Numbered from the stretch's first letter, positions 20,465 through 29,585 are shown. The stretch is 64,000 nt of DNA from JALYGJ01 sp963704325 (GCA_963704325.1 OY969885.1:1922001-1986000), one strand, 5' to 3'. The notes: generated from the sequence alone by a model not told the origin. A program made the numbers and translations.

Positions 20465-21037
20465 ATGGGACTACTGGGCCGGATCGCCCTCGCCGTACCG
20501 CTGGTGCTGGCACTCACGACACTGGGCACGGCCGTGGCGACCGCGTCACCGGCCGTGCCGCCAACCCATCCGGGACAGCCCGATGGCTGGGTCCGCTTCA
20601 AGGCCTACCAGAGTCCGTTCGGCACTCACCCGTATCGCTCGTCCTGGGTGGGCGACGATGTTTACGGCGCAACCGGCCGCGGCCAGACCGAGCAGCTGCG
20701 CGCAATGGGCGCGTACGAGCGCGGCACGCACCTGGTCTTCGTGGTGGCGATCGAGAATGACGGCGCCAGGGACAGCTTCACGGTCCGGGCGAGCGGAACA
20801 GGATCATGGCCGGTGGCCTACTTCGACGGACGAACGGACGTGACCAGGGCCGTGCTGGACGGCACTTACCGCACGGCGTCGCTTTCAACCGGCGAGCGCG
20901 CCTTCCTCAAGGTCAAGGTGCGACTGGGCGGTCCCGGCTCAGCCGTGATGCGCAGCGTGGTTCTCACGTCCGTGCTGGATCCACAGCGCCAGGACGTGGT
21001 CCGTATCCAGGCCAGCTACAGCACCTGCGGCTGCTGA
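20465..21037 (+). CDS. Secreted single-domain protein sharing a domain with the propeller protein
   Basis: 190 residues: a signal peptide (GRIALAVPLVLALTTLGTAV, cleaved near ATASP), then one domain with QPDGWVRFKAYQS, VVAIENDGARDSFTVRASG, YFDGRTDVTRAVLDGTY and SVVLTSVLDPQRQD. The same ordered motifs (QPDGRIKKG, ISIQNDGDATDRFTMAASG, YFRGTTEITTAVGAGTY, RLVTLTSFED) form the C-terminus of the protein at 61322-63172. The pattern looks like an Ig-like or CARDB-like beta sandwich. It ends in TCGC and has no anchor. Function unknown; it lies next to a secreted protease. Confidence 0.75.
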   Translation: MGLLGRIALAVPLVLALTTLGTAVATASPAVPPTHPGQPDGWVRFKAYQSPFGTHPYRSSWVGDDVYGATGRGQTEQLRAMGAYERGTHLVFVVAIENDGARDSFTVRASGTGSWPVAYFDGRTDVTRAVLDGTYRTASLSTGERAFLKVKVRLGGPGSAVMRSVVLTSVLDPQRQDVVRIQASYSTCGC

Positions 21038-21074
21038 CCGAACGGCCGGCGGTCCGCTGGGCAATACTCTGGCC

Positions 21075-21419
21075 GTGGAAGAGCGGCTGATCAACATCGA
21101 GGTGCCACCCAGTGGCACCGGTTGCGTGGAATGCCTGGATTCGGGTGGCTGGTGGTACCACCTCAGGCGCTGCGCGATGTGCGGTCACATCGGCTGCTGC
21201 GACTCATCACCCTCCCAGCACGCCAGCCGGCACGCATTGACGGAAGGGCACCCGATCGTGCAGAGCTTCGAGCCCGATGAGGACTGGTTCTGGGATTACG
21301 TCGCCGTCGACTACCAGCACGGTCCAGAGCTGGCGCCGCCGCACGAGCATCCGATCGATCAGCCAGTGCCCGGTCCCGCCGGCCGAGTCCCGCCGGATTG
21401 GATGGATCGACTCAACTAG
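21075..21419 (+). CDS. UBP-type zinc finger protein
   Basis: 114 residues with a GTG start. It matches the stand-alone bacterial zf-UBP domain: GCVECLDSGGWWYHLRRCAM, CGHIGCCDSS, then HASRHALTEGHPIVQSF, which supplies the Cys/His zinc ligands. The tail (DEDWFWDYVAVDYQHG) is typical of the bacterial family. These proteins lack the eukaryotic ubiquitin pathway and their ligand is unknown. A convergent tRNA gene lies 11 bp after the stop. Confidence 0.85.
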   Translation: MEERLINIEVPPSGTGCVECLDSGGWWYHLRRCAMCGHIGCCDSSPSQHASRHALTEGHPIVQSFEPDEDWFWDYVAVDYQHGPELAPPHEHPIDQPVPGPAGRVPPDWMDRLN

Positions 21420-21430
21420 TAGTCGGAAGT

Positions 21431-21505
21431 TGGCTGGCGAGGAAGGATTCGAACCTTCAATCCCCTGATCCAGAGTCAGGTGCCTTACCGTTTGGCCACT
21501 CGCCA
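21431..21505 (-). tRNA. tRNA-Gln(CTG)
   Basis: Read on the minus strand this folds as a complete tRNA. Acceptor TGGCGAG pairs with CTCGCCA, followed by discriminator G and an encoded CCA. The D arm is GCC-AAACGGTAA-GGC; the anticodon stem CCTGA/TCAGG has loop CTCTGGA, so the anticodon is CTG (codon CAG); the T arm is GAAGG-TTCGAAT-CCTTC. Length is 75 nt including CCA. Confidence 0.95.
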
Positions 21506-21539
21506 GTGAGCGTCTGAGTCTACCAAAGGGTCCCGTTCG

Positions 21540-22235
21540 CTAGCCCTCGACGAACTGCGCGACCTCATTGAGCGGCTTGCGGGTCAGGTCGGGCACGGTG
21601 CAGCCCGGCGCCGGGTATCCCACCGGCAGGAGCACGAATGGGCGCTCATTCTTGGGCCGGCCCAGGCTCTTGGACAGGAAGCCCATGGGCGACGGAGTGT
21701 GCGTCAGTGTCGCCAGCCCCATGGAGTGCAAGGCGGCGATGAACATGCCGCACGCGATGCCCACGCTCTCACGCGCGTAGTAGTGCTTGCGCACCGTGCC
21801 GTCAGGGAACCAGCCGTGAACCTGCTCGAAGAGCACCACCAGCCAGGGCGCAACGTCCAGGAACGGTTTGCGCCAATCGGTGCCCAACGGGGCGAGTGCC
21901 GCCCGCCATTCTTCCGGCATGCGGCCGCCTTCGTAGCTCTGCCGCTCCTCCGCCTCAGCGGCCACCCGGATCTCGTGCTTCTTGGCCGGGTCTGACACGG
22001 CGACGAACGTCCACGGCTGCTGGTGGGCGCCAGACGGTGCCGAGGCGGCGGTCATGATCGCGTGCTCGATCAGCTCGCGCGGGACCGGGTCAGGCGCGAA
22101 GGCGCGCACGCTCCGCCGCGCCGCCATCTCTGTCCGGAACGCGCGGGCGCGGTCACGCATCTCGTCCGGTTCCAACCGCGGACGGTCATAGGCGATGAAG
22201 CGCACCTCGTCCGCGGCTCCGTCACGGGGTTCCAT
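21540..22235 (-). CDS. Nitroreductase family protein
   Basis: 231-residue FMN-dependent oxidoreductase of the nitroreductase fold. Visible are RRSVRAFAPDPVPRELIEHA, then APSGAHQQPWTFVAVSD (flavin-binding SGAHQQPW), a central insertion with EEWRAALAPLGTDWRKPFLD, ESVGIACGMFIAALHSMGL, and FVLLPVGYPAPG at the C-terminus. The pattern resembles the subgroup containing mammalian iodotyrosine deiodinase; substrate unknown. ATG 22235 is chosen for its AGGAG 8 nt upstream; in-frame codons further up reach into the divergent MFS promoter region. Confidence 0.9.
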   Translation of the reverse strand: MEPRDGAADEVRFIAYDRPRLEPDEMRDRARAFRTEMAARRSVRAFAPDPVPRELIEHAIMTAASAPSGAHQQPWTFVAVSDPAKKHEIRVAAEAEERQSYEGGRMPEEWRAALAPLGTDWRKPFLDVAPWLVVLFEQVHGWFPDGTVRKHYYARESVGIACGMFIAALHSMGLATLTHTPSPMGFLSKSLGRPKNERPFVLLPVGYPAPGCTVPDLTRKPLNEVAQFVEG

Positions 22236-22363
22236 GATCCATCTCCTTGCTGCCCGGGGGCTGGGCACCTTTGATGATCGCGCGCCACATGCGCGACGTT
22301 GGCCCTCGGTAGCATGACCGGCGCGAGACCCGTCCCATTCGCGGTCCACGCAGCGAGGAAGCT

Positions 22364-23608
22364 TTGATCCCAACGCTGCTCCAGCGCGCGCCGTTCCGCA
22401 ACTTCTGGCTGGGCCAGTCGATCTCTGTCGTGGGCGACCAGATCACCCTGCTCGCGATCCCGATCGTGGCCGTTCTCGTCCTGAACGCCCAGCCGGCGGA
22501 CATGGGCCTGCTCACCGCGGCCGGCCTTGTGCCCCACCTGCTCTTCTCACTGCCGGCAGGGGTGTGGCTGGACCGCGTCGCGCGCCGCCGGCGGCTGATG
22601 ATCATCGCCGACCTCCTGCGCGCCGGGCTGATCGCCACGATCCCCATCGCCTATTTCATGGGCGTGCTCAACCTGGCCCAGTTGTACGTGGTCACGTTCC
22701 TGGTTGGGACGCTGGCGGTCGTCTTCGATATCTCGTGGAACACCCTCTTCGTCGCCGTTACGCCGCGCCAGGACTTCGTGCAGGCCAACTCATTGCTGAA
22801 CGGCAGCCGGTCGCTGGCGTACGTGGCCGGCCCGTCGCTGGGCGGACTGCTCATCCAGGTCCTGACCGCGCCGCTGGCGATGCTCGCCGACGGCCTGTCC
22901 TACGTGGCCTCCGCCCTTTTCCTGGGCCGCGTCAAGGCGGACGAGCCACCGATTGATCCCGTCCCGCACAGCATTCGCGTTCAGCTTGCCACCGGGCTCC
23001 GATTCATCCGCCTCGACCCCATCATGCGCCCGGCTCTGCTCTCCGTGGCCACGTGCAACCTGTTCAACTTCGCCTTCGCGGCGCTGTTCATCCTGTACGC
23101 GACGACTTACCTGGGAGTGGAGCCGGGCCTGCTCGGGCTGGCCCTCGGCGCAGGAGCGGTGGGCGGCCTGCTGGGTGCCGTCGTGGCCGCCAGGATTGGC
23201 CGCCGGATCGGCATCGGGCCGGCCTACGCGTTGGGACTCTTCCTGTTCCCCGTCTCGCTCGTGGCAATCCCGCTCGTGACTGGCGACCTGGCCGTGGTGC
23301 TGGCGATGCTGGCCATCACCGAGTTCGGAGCCGGGTTCGGGGTGATGATCCTGGACATCAACGCGGGCACGATCATCGCCGCCCGGACGCCCGATTCGAT
23401 CCGCAGCCGCGTCACCGGTGCGTGGCGCTTCGTCAACTACGGCGTCCGCCCGGTCGGTGCGCTGATGGGCGGCCTCCTGGGTGCCGCCATCGGTGTCCGC
23501 GAAACGCTGATCCTGGCCACGATCGCGTCGCTGGCCGGTGTGCTGTGGCTGATCGGCACGCCCATCCTGCGCCTGCGCGACATCCCTGATCCGGGCGAGA
23601 TCCGCTAG
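22364..23608 (+). CDS. MFS transporter
   Basis: 414 residues with about 12 TM helices, of the MFS_3/enterobactin-exporter-like group. It begins PFRNFWLGQSISVVGDQITL, typical of this group. The loop DRVARRRRLMIIADLLRAGL is the A-motif region, followed by FVQANSLLNGSRSLAYVAGP. The second half starts near RPALLSVATCNLFNFAFAAL. Start is TTG 22364 with GAGGAA just upstream; there is no ATG/GTG before the first helix. It is divergent from the nitroreductase gene (128 bp between them). Likely an efflux pump with unknown substrate. Confidence 0.9.
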   Translation: MIPTLLQRAPFRNFWLGQSISVVGDQITLLAIPIVAVLVLNAQPADMGLLTAAGLVPHLLFSLPAGVWLDRVARRRRLMIIADLLRAGLIATIPIAYFMGVLNLAQLYVVTFLVGTLAVVFDISWNTLFVAVTPRQDFVQANSLLNGSRSLAYVAGPSLGGLLIQVLTAPLAMLADGLSYVASALFLGRVKADEPPIDPVPHSIRVQLATGLRFIRLDPIMRPALLSVATCNLFNFAFAALFILYATTYLGVEPGLLGLALGAGAVGGLLGAVVAARIGRRIGIGPAYALGLFLFPVSLVAIPLVTGDLAVVLAMLAITEFGAGFGVMILDINAGTIIAARTPDSIRSRVTGAWRFVNYGVRPVGALMGGLLGAAIGVRETLILATIASLAGVLWLIGTPILRLRDIPDPGEIR

Positions 23609-23744
23609 CGACGCCCTGCGTTGCAATAGCCCCGCAACGGCCACGGTGCAGTACGTGAACGGCGCCAGACGGCTCCCCGGCTACCTTCGCAACCAGACGC
23701 CACAAACACCGTCAAACCCATCGCGCCAACCTTCTAGGAGACAC

Positions 23745-24212
23745 ATGGACGTACTGACGCTGCTCAAGGAAGACCACGACCGGATCAAGAAGATGCTCGA
23801 GGACGGCGATTCCACGACCGAGCGCGGCGAGAAGACGCGGACCGAGCTCTTCGAGCGACTCAAGACGACCCTCGTCGCCCATGAGGCAATGGAGGAGGAG
23901 ATCCTCTACCCAGCCCTGAAGGCGCATCCGCAGGCAGAGGAGCTCACGCTGGAGGCATACGAGGAGCACCACGTCGTGGACCTCGTGCTCGAGGAGCTCG
24001 AGAAGACGCCGGTCACGGACGAGAAATGGGGCGCCAAGTTCACGGTCGCCAAGGAGAACATCGAGCACCATATCGAAGAGGAGGAGGGCGAGATGTTCAA
24101 GCTGATCCGCCAGGCCTTCTCCGCCGAGGAACGCGAGCAGATGGGCGCCAAGATGGCCGACATCCAGGCCCTCGGCCGGCAGGTGGTGGGGGAGGAGATG
24201 CGCGCCGGCTAG
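23745..24212 (+). CDS. Hemerythrin-like (HHE) protein
   Basis: 155-residue four-helix-bundle protein expected to bind a di-iron centre and sense or store O2 or NO. The ligand pattern is visible: KEDHDRIKKML, LVAHEAMEEEILYPAL, YEEHHVVDLVL and NIEHHIEEEEGEMF. The ATG is preceded by AGGAG 5-6 nt upstream. Its TAG overlaps the stop of the convergent large kinase gene in a shared CTAG (24209-24212). A weak 6-bp hairpin (23619-23639) lies between the MFS stop and this gene. Confidence 0.92.
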   Translation: MDVLTLLKEDHDRIKKMLEDGDSTTERGEKTRTELFERLKTTLVAHEAMEEEILYPALKAHPQAEELTLEAYEEHHVVDLVLEELEKTPVTDEKWGAKFTVAKENIEHHIEEEEGEMFKLIRQAFSAEEREQMGAKMADIQALGRQVVGEEMRAG

Positions 24213-26743
24213 GCCGCCCCCTCCGTGTCGGCCTCCATCACCGGCAGGTAGAACCCGAACTCGGTACCGCCGCCTTCGCGCGCCGCGGCCCAGATCTTGC
24301 CGTCCATTGCCTCGATCAGGTGGCGGCAGACGAACAGGCCTATACCGGCGCCGCCAGGTACCGACCGCGCACTCGTGGCGCGATAGAAGAGGTCGAACAG
24401 GCGCTCTGGATCGTCGCCGTTGAAGCCGGCGCCGCGGTCCATGACGCGCACGACGACGCGGCCGTCTTCCTGGGCTGCCTGGATGTCCACGCCCGACTCC
24501 AGGCCGCTCCCGTAGCGCACCGCGTTGGTCAGCAGGTTGCGCACGACCTGCTCCACGTACGTCGCGTCGCCGCGCACGGCCGGCAGGCGATCGGCGATGT
24601 CGAGCCGTATCTCAGGCTTGCCCACGCGCTCGGCGGTTGATTGGGCAACCTGACCGAGCAGGTGCTGCAGGAGCACGGGCTCGTCCGAAATCTCGACCAT
24701 CCCGCGCTCCACGCGGGTCATCACCAGCAGGTCCTCCACGAGCCGGGCGAGACGCTCCGATTCGACCTGGATGTCCGAAACGACCTCTGCACGGTGCTTC
24801 TCGTTCAGGTTGCGCTCCAACAGCCGACTGCCGCCGTAGATCGTCGTAACCGGCGTGCGCAGCTCATGTGACAGCACGCCCATGAACGCGTCGCGCGCCG
24901 CGCTGGCGGCGCGGGCGCTGGTGATGTCGCGCAGGACGACGACAGTCGGCGCAAGGAGGTTCGTGGCGCCCGCGGTGCCGCGCAGCGCCCGGTAGCGACG
25001 CATCTCAAGCCACGGGCCGCCGGGCTCCAGGTGCACCTCGCGCGCATCGCCTTCGGAACCGGGCACCTCGTCGCCTTCCGAGTGGCTCAGACCCAGCCGG
25101 TGGTGGAGCAGCTCATCCATGGTGCCCGGCGACCCGCTTTCGAACAGCTCGTCGGCGGCCTTGTTGCTCAGCCGCAGCTGGCCGGACGCATCGAACACGA
25201 GGACCGCCTCGGCCAGTGCGGCGAGGACGGTGTCGAGCTGTGCGCGACGGTCGTCCGAGGACTGGTAGAGGCGCGCATTCTCGAGCGCGATGCCCGCGCG
25301 CAGCCCAAGCTCCTCCGCCAACGCCAGCTCGCGCTCGCCAAGCACCCTGCCTGACTCGGCCATGATTAGGGTGAATGCCCCCACGGGCGTACCGCGGCCG
25401 GTCAGCGGCACGCAGATGTATGAGCGCAGGCCGAGCTCGCGCACCAGTTCCAGCTCCTCGTCGATCAGCGACGCCTCGAGCAGCTCGTCTGGGATCACGG
25501 GCACGAACTCGGAGGTGTTGTCGCGGATGACGTGCGCGATCCCAGTCGGCGCGGCCGGATCCAGCGGTCGTATCTGCTGCAGGCGACGCGCGATCGCCAC
25601 CCGCGCCGGATCCGAGTGGGCGATCGCGGCCGGAGAGATCGATCCGTCCGGCTCGAGCAGATGGACGATGCAGTAGTCGCCCAGCCACGGGACGGCCAGC
25701 TCGCTCAGCCGGCGCGACGCTTCGTACGCGTCGAGCGTGGTCGAGAGTGCCGCGACCGCCTCAGTCATGAATCGCCTGCTTTCGCGCGTCCAGCGCTCCT
25801 CGGTCACGTCGCGGAACGTGTTGATCACCTGGCGCACGGAGCCATCCGGGTCGCGCAGCGGCGTCGCGGTGACCATCGACCAGCGAATCTCGCCCGAGGC
25901 CCGGACCCTGAAGCCGATGAGCAAGGGCGGCGGAGACTCGCCGGCGAGAGCGAGGCGTCCGGGCAGCTTGTCAGCCCCGAGCGGAACAAACGCATCGTCG
26001 AACAGTTCGAAGCGGTCCAAAAACTCGCCCAGCGGTGCTTCGAGCATCGCCTCCGCCGAGGCAAAGCCCGTCAGCCGGGCAGCGGCGTCGTTGGCGTACA
26101 CCAGCCTTCCGTCGGGCCCCTGGACGGTGATCCCCTCGTCGATCGTGCCGAAGATGGCTGACAGCTGATCTCTCGACGAACGCAGCGCGGACTCGATACG
26201 GCGCCGCTCGACGGCCGCGGCGAGCACGTTGGACACAGCCTGCAGGAAGTTGGCGTCCTCGCGCGTGAAAGTTGCCGGCTGCGTGGTGAACGCGGCGAGA
26301 ACGCCGTACGGGTCCTGCTGCTCTCCGATGCGCACGGCGATTGCGGCGACCACCTGGTGCTCGAACATGATCGGCTGGAGCTTGAAGCGCTTCTCAGCAG
26401 GGAAGTTCTCGACGATGACCGGTCCGCCGGTGACCAGCGTGTAGCCGGACATGGAACCGGTGTTGGCCGGCAGCGCGGCCTCGCCCACGACGCCCGGTCG
26501 CCAGCCCACGCCGGCGATGATGAGCAACTCGGAGCGGTCTGCGGAAAGCTCCAGGACGTCCACCAGGGCCACGTCGAGGATCTTGCGTACCAGCTCGCAC
26601 GCCTCTGTCAGGAGCGCGTCGAGCGGCACGTCGGCCAGCGCGCGCTGGCCGATCTCGGCGATCGCGGCCTGCTGCTCGACCATGCGCGCGAGCGTGCGCC
26701 CGTCATGCGACGTGGGCTGCGCTCTGTGCGCTACGTCAGTCAA
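24209..26743 (-). CDS. Multi-sensor histidine kinase (GAF-PAS-GAF-PAS-HisKA)
   Basis: About 844 residues, soluble, no TM. Domains in order: GAF (about 20-185, with FKLQPIMFEHQVVAAIAVRI), PAS (about 195-320, IDEGITVQGPDGRLVYANDA), GAF (about 330-500, SYICVPLTGRGTPVGAFTLI), PAS (about 510-610, LAEAVLVFDASGQLRLSNKA), then HisKA with SHELRTPVTTIYGG (His about 626) and HATPase_c with NLLTNAVRYG and GGAGIGLFVCRHLIEAM. The start is uncertain: TTG 26743 follows a GGGAGG and begins just before the first helix; upstream codons run into ligD. No response regulator is adjacent. Its kinase core is very similar to that of 4769-5908. Confidence 0.88.
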   Translation of the reverse strand: MTDVAHRAQPTSHDGRTLARMVEQQAAIAEIGQRALADVPLDALLTEACELVRKILDVALVDVLELSADRSELLIIAGVGWRPGVVGEAALPANTGSMSGYTLVTGGPVIVENFPAEKRFKLQPIMFEHQVVAAIAVRIGEQQDPYGVLAAFTTQPATFTREDANFLQAVSNVLAAAVERRRIESALRSSRDQLSAIFGTIDEGITVQGPDGRLVYANDAAARLTGFASAEAMLEAPLGEFLDRFELFDDAFVPLGADKLPGRLALAGESPPPLLIGFRVRASGEIRWSMVTATPLRDPDGSVRQVINTFRDVTEERWTRESRRFMTEAVAALSTTLDAYEASRRLSELAVPWLGDYCIVHLLEPDGSISPAAIAHSDPARVAIARRLQQIRPLDPAAPTGIAHVIRDNTSEFVPVIPDELLEASLIDEELELVRELGLRSYICVPLTGRGTPVGAFTLIMAESGRVLGERELALAEELGLRAGIALENARLYQSSDDRRAQLDTVLAALAEAVLVFDASGQLRLSNKAADELFESGSPGTMDELLHHRLGLSHSEGDEVPGSEGDAREVHLEPGGPWLEMRRYRALRGTAGATNLLAPTVVVLRDITSARAASAARDAFMGVLSHELRTPVTTIYGGSRLLERNLNEKHRAEVVSDIQVESERLARLVEDLLVMTRVERGMVEISDEPVLLQHLLGQVAQSTAERVGKPEIRLDIADRLPAVRGDATYVEQVVRNLLTNAVRYGSGLESGVDIQAAQEDGRVVVRVMDRGAGFNGDDPERLFDLFYRATSARSVPGGAGIGLFVCRHLIEAMDGKIWAAAREGGGTEFGFYLPVMEADTEGAA

Positions 26744-26807
26744 GTTGCGACCGCCCTCCCTGCGAACGATGGCGGAGCATACAGGCCGCACCGGTCGGCG
26801 CATTGTT

Positions 26808-29525
26808 TCAGGTGATCGAGGGCAGTTCCTGTTCCAGCTCGACCGCCGCGGCGAAGAGATCGCCGCGTTGCTCGACGCGAGCCAGAACGGTGCGGATGTT
26901 CCAGCTGTCGGCACGCAGCTCCGGGTCGTCCAGCTCATCCCAGTCGATCGGCGCCGACACCGCCGCGTTCGCCACCGGGCGCACGGCATACGGCGCGACG
27001 AGCGTCTTGTTGATCGCGTTCTGGGTGAAGTCGAGCCGGGCCAGGCCGCGCCGCGCCGACTTGGCCCACTCCCAGCTGACCAGCTGCGGCATCGTCGCGC
27101 CCACGGCGCGCGAAAGGGACTCGACCCATTCGCTGGTCTGGGGGTAGGAATAGGTCGGCTTGATCGGCACCCAGATCTGGATGCCGCGCTTGCCGGTCAC
27201 CTTGGGCAGCCCGGTTACGCCCAGGTGGTCGAGCGCGGTGCGATAGATGCGCGCCAGCGAGACCACCTCGTCGAAAGTCGTTTTGGTTCCGGGATCGATA
27301 TCGATCAGCGCGTAGGTGGGGTTGCGGTAGGCATCGATGCGCGAGGTCCAGGGGTGCATGTCGATCGTCGCGTGGTTGGCCAGCCAGGCCATCGTCGCCA
27401 CGCGGTCGGCGACAAGGTAGGTGTGCGACTCGGAAGAGCCCGCCTCGGGGTAGTCCCAGCGCGCGATCCAATCCGGCGCCCAATGTGGGATCTGCTTCTG
27501 CCAGAACGTCTTGCCGTTTACCCCGTCCGGCCAGCGCGAGAGGTTCAGCGGGCGGTCGCGCAGGTACTTGAGCATCATCGGCGCGATGGTCACGTAGAAG
27601 CGGATCAGGTCCCGCTTGGTGAAGCCCGGCTCGGGAAAGAGGACCTTGTCCAGGTTGGTCAGCGCGATCTGCTGGCCGCCGATGTCCCAGCTACCGTCCC
27701 TGCTCATCGCTTCGAGGGCCGCCATCTCCTCCGCCGTGGCGGCCTGTGGCGGGTCTGAGCGCTGGTCCTCGTCCTCAAGGAACGGCGACCCGGCTTTCGA
27801 CTTCGACTTCGACCTGGTGCCTGACCTGGGCTTCGGCGTCGCGGTCGACACGCGCGCATCTTTCGACGCCTCCTTCTCCGCGGCGCTGGCTGCCTTGCGT
27901 GCCGAGATTTCGCGTTCGCGCACGACCTTGCGCGGATCCTTGCCGATCTCGAGCCCCTTGTAGGCCGCCTGGCGCAACAGGCCGTCGTCTGTCCACTCTG
28001 TGAACTCGACGCGGACCACGAGTCGCGGCTTCGACCACACGGCGCCCTTGATGCGCGGCGGATCGACCACCGAGGGCGAATCGAGCGCGTGCGCGTCCAG
28101 CTCTGTCTTGAGCTGCTTGATCGTCCGGTTGGTGAGCCCGCTGCCGACTTCGCCCGCGTAGTGCAGCTCGTCCCCTTCGTACACGCCCAGGATCAGCGAG
28201 CCGAGATCGGCGCGTGCGCCCTTGCCCGGCTCGTAGCCGACGACGACGACCTCCTGTTCGCGACGGATCTTGATCTTGAGCCACGATCGCGCGCGCTTGC
28301 CGGGCTCGTAGCGGCTCGATCGCAGCTTCGCGATCAGCCCCTCGAGGCCCTGGGCGGCGACGACCTCGTAGAACTCCCTGCCGTCGGTTTCCACGTGGCT
28401 GGCGTAGCGCACCGACGGGTGGTCGCGCAACACGCTGCGCAGCAGCCGCTTGCGCTGCTCGAGGGGCATGTCGGTCAGCAGCTGGCCGTCCAGGTAGAGC
28501 AGGTCGAAGACGTAGTAGACGATCGGCGCGACGAAACCGTCGTCGCGTTTCCGGCTGGGCGCGGCCGAGCGGGGACCGAAGCGGCCCATGCCGGCGCGGT
28601 CCTGGAGGAGGCTGAACGTGGGTCTGCCGTCGGCATCGAGCGCGACCACCTCGCCGTCGAGAATGGCCGTCTCCGCCTTGATCCAGGTTGGCCTCGCGTT
28701 GGCCAGGTCAGGGAAGTAGCGCGCGGCGTCCTGCCTGTTGCGCGTCCACAGGCGGACGCGCGGACCCTCCACGACCGCTTCCACTCGATAGCCGTCCAGC
28801 TTCAGCTCGAAGAGCCAGTCCTCGTCGTCGAACGGGCCCTCGGCCAGGGTGGCGGCCATGGGCACGATGAAGTCCGGCAGCGGCGCCTCGCGCGCGCCGG
28901 CAAGGTCGATGCTTGCCTCAGCCGCGGGCGCGCGCGAATCCCACACGGCGTCCTTGCCGGCGAGCACCTCGTCGTTCGTGCGTCCCGTCTTGACCGAGCG
29001 TGGCAGGGCGTCCACGTCCCACCCCGGATCGGCCGCCTCGTCCTTCTTGTGGATCAGCAGCCAGTCGTCCGGGCCGGACTTGGAGCCGCGCGTCTTGACC
29101 AGCGTGAAGCGGCCGCGCAGCTTCTCGCCGTCCAGCCGAAGCTTGAGCTCACCCTTGGCCACGGCCCTGCCCGGATCGTCTGTCTCCTCTGGCTCGAAAG
29201 TGCCCCAGTCCCAGACGATGACGTCACCGCCGCCGTACTCGCCCTTGGGGATCACGCCCTCGAAGTCGAAGTAGGAGATCGGGTGGTCCTCGACGTGGAC
29301 CGCCATGCGCTTGTCGTCCGGGTTGAGCGACGGTCCGCGGGGCACGGCCCATGACATGAGCACGCCGTCTATCTCCAGTCGGAAGTCGTAGTGCAGTCGG
29401 CTGGCGCGGTGGCGCTGTACGACGAAGCGGCGCCCTTCCGGCGGCGGCGCGCTGGGGCCGACCTCGCCGGCCGGCTCGGGCGTCTTCTTGAAGTCGCGCT
29501 TGCGCTTGTACGTGTCGAGCGACAT
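26808..29525 (-). CDS. ligD: ATP-dependent DNA ligase LigD (PE-LIG-POL)
   Basis: 905-residue multidomain repair enzyme of bacterial non-homologous end joining. The order is phosphoesterase (about 30-190; FVVQRHRASRLHYDFRLEID, GVIPKGEYGGGDV), ligase (about 215-530; adenylated Lys in ELKLDGYR near 242, then the OB fold), a Lys/Ser-rich linker (about 555-600), and archaeo-eukaryotic primase-type polymerase (about 620-905; NLDKVLFPEPGFTKRDLIRF, acidic pair in ALIDIDPG). This is the Pseudomonas order, not the mycobacterial POL-PE-LIG. No ku gene is in the window. Confidence 0.95.
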   Translation of the reverse strand: MSLDTYKRKRDFKKTPEPAGEVGPSAPPPEGRRFVVQRHRASRLHYDFRLEIDGVLMSWAVPRGPSLNPDDKRMAVHVEDHPISYFDFEGVIPKGEYGGGDVIVWDWGTFEPEETDDPGRAVAKGELKLRLDGEKLRGRFTLVKTRGSKSGPDDWLLIHKKDEAADPGWDVDALPRSVKTGRTNDEVLAGKDAVWDSRAPAAEASIDLAGAREAPLPDFIVPMAATLAEGPFDDEDWLFELKLDGYRVEAVVEGPRVRLWTRNRQDAARYFPDLANARPTWIKAETAILDGEVVALDADGRPTFSLLQDRAGMGRFGPRSAAPSRKRDDGFVAPIVYYVFDLLYLDGQLLTDMPLEQRKRLLRSVLRDHPSVRYASHVETDGREFYEVVAAQGLEGLIAKLRSSRYEPGKRARSWLKIKIRREQEVVVVGYEPGKGARADLGSLILGVYEGDELHYAGEVGSGLTNRTIKQLKTELDAHALDSPSVVDPPRIKGAVWSKPRLVVRVEFTEWTDDGLLRQAAYKGLEIGKDPRKVVREREISARKAASAAEKEASKDARVSTATPKPRSGTRSKSKSKAGSPFLEDEDQRSDPPQAATAEEMAALEAMSRDGSWDIGGQQIALTNLDKVLFPEPGFTKRDLIRFYVTIAPMMLKYLRDRPLNLSRWPDGVNGKTFWQKQIPHWAPDWIARWDYPEAGSSESHTYLVADRVATMAWLANHATIDMHPWTSRIDAYRNPTYALIDIDPGTKTTFDEVVSLARIYRTALDHLGVTGLPKVTGKRGIQIWVPIKPTYSYPQTSEWVESLSRAVGATMPQLVSWEWAKSARRGLARLDFTQNAINKTLVAPYAVRPVANAAVSAPIDWDELDDPELRADSWNIRTVLARVEQRGDLFAAAVELEQELPSIT

Positions 29526-29585
29526 CGCGCGTCAGGTTAGTCGCGCCGGCCGCCAGCCGCGTAGCGGCCGTCAGCGGCCGGGCTC

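Noticed and set aside
26451..29354. Long plus-strand frames opposite ligD
   Set aside because: ligD motifs are unambiguous on the minus strand; these frames carry no domain.
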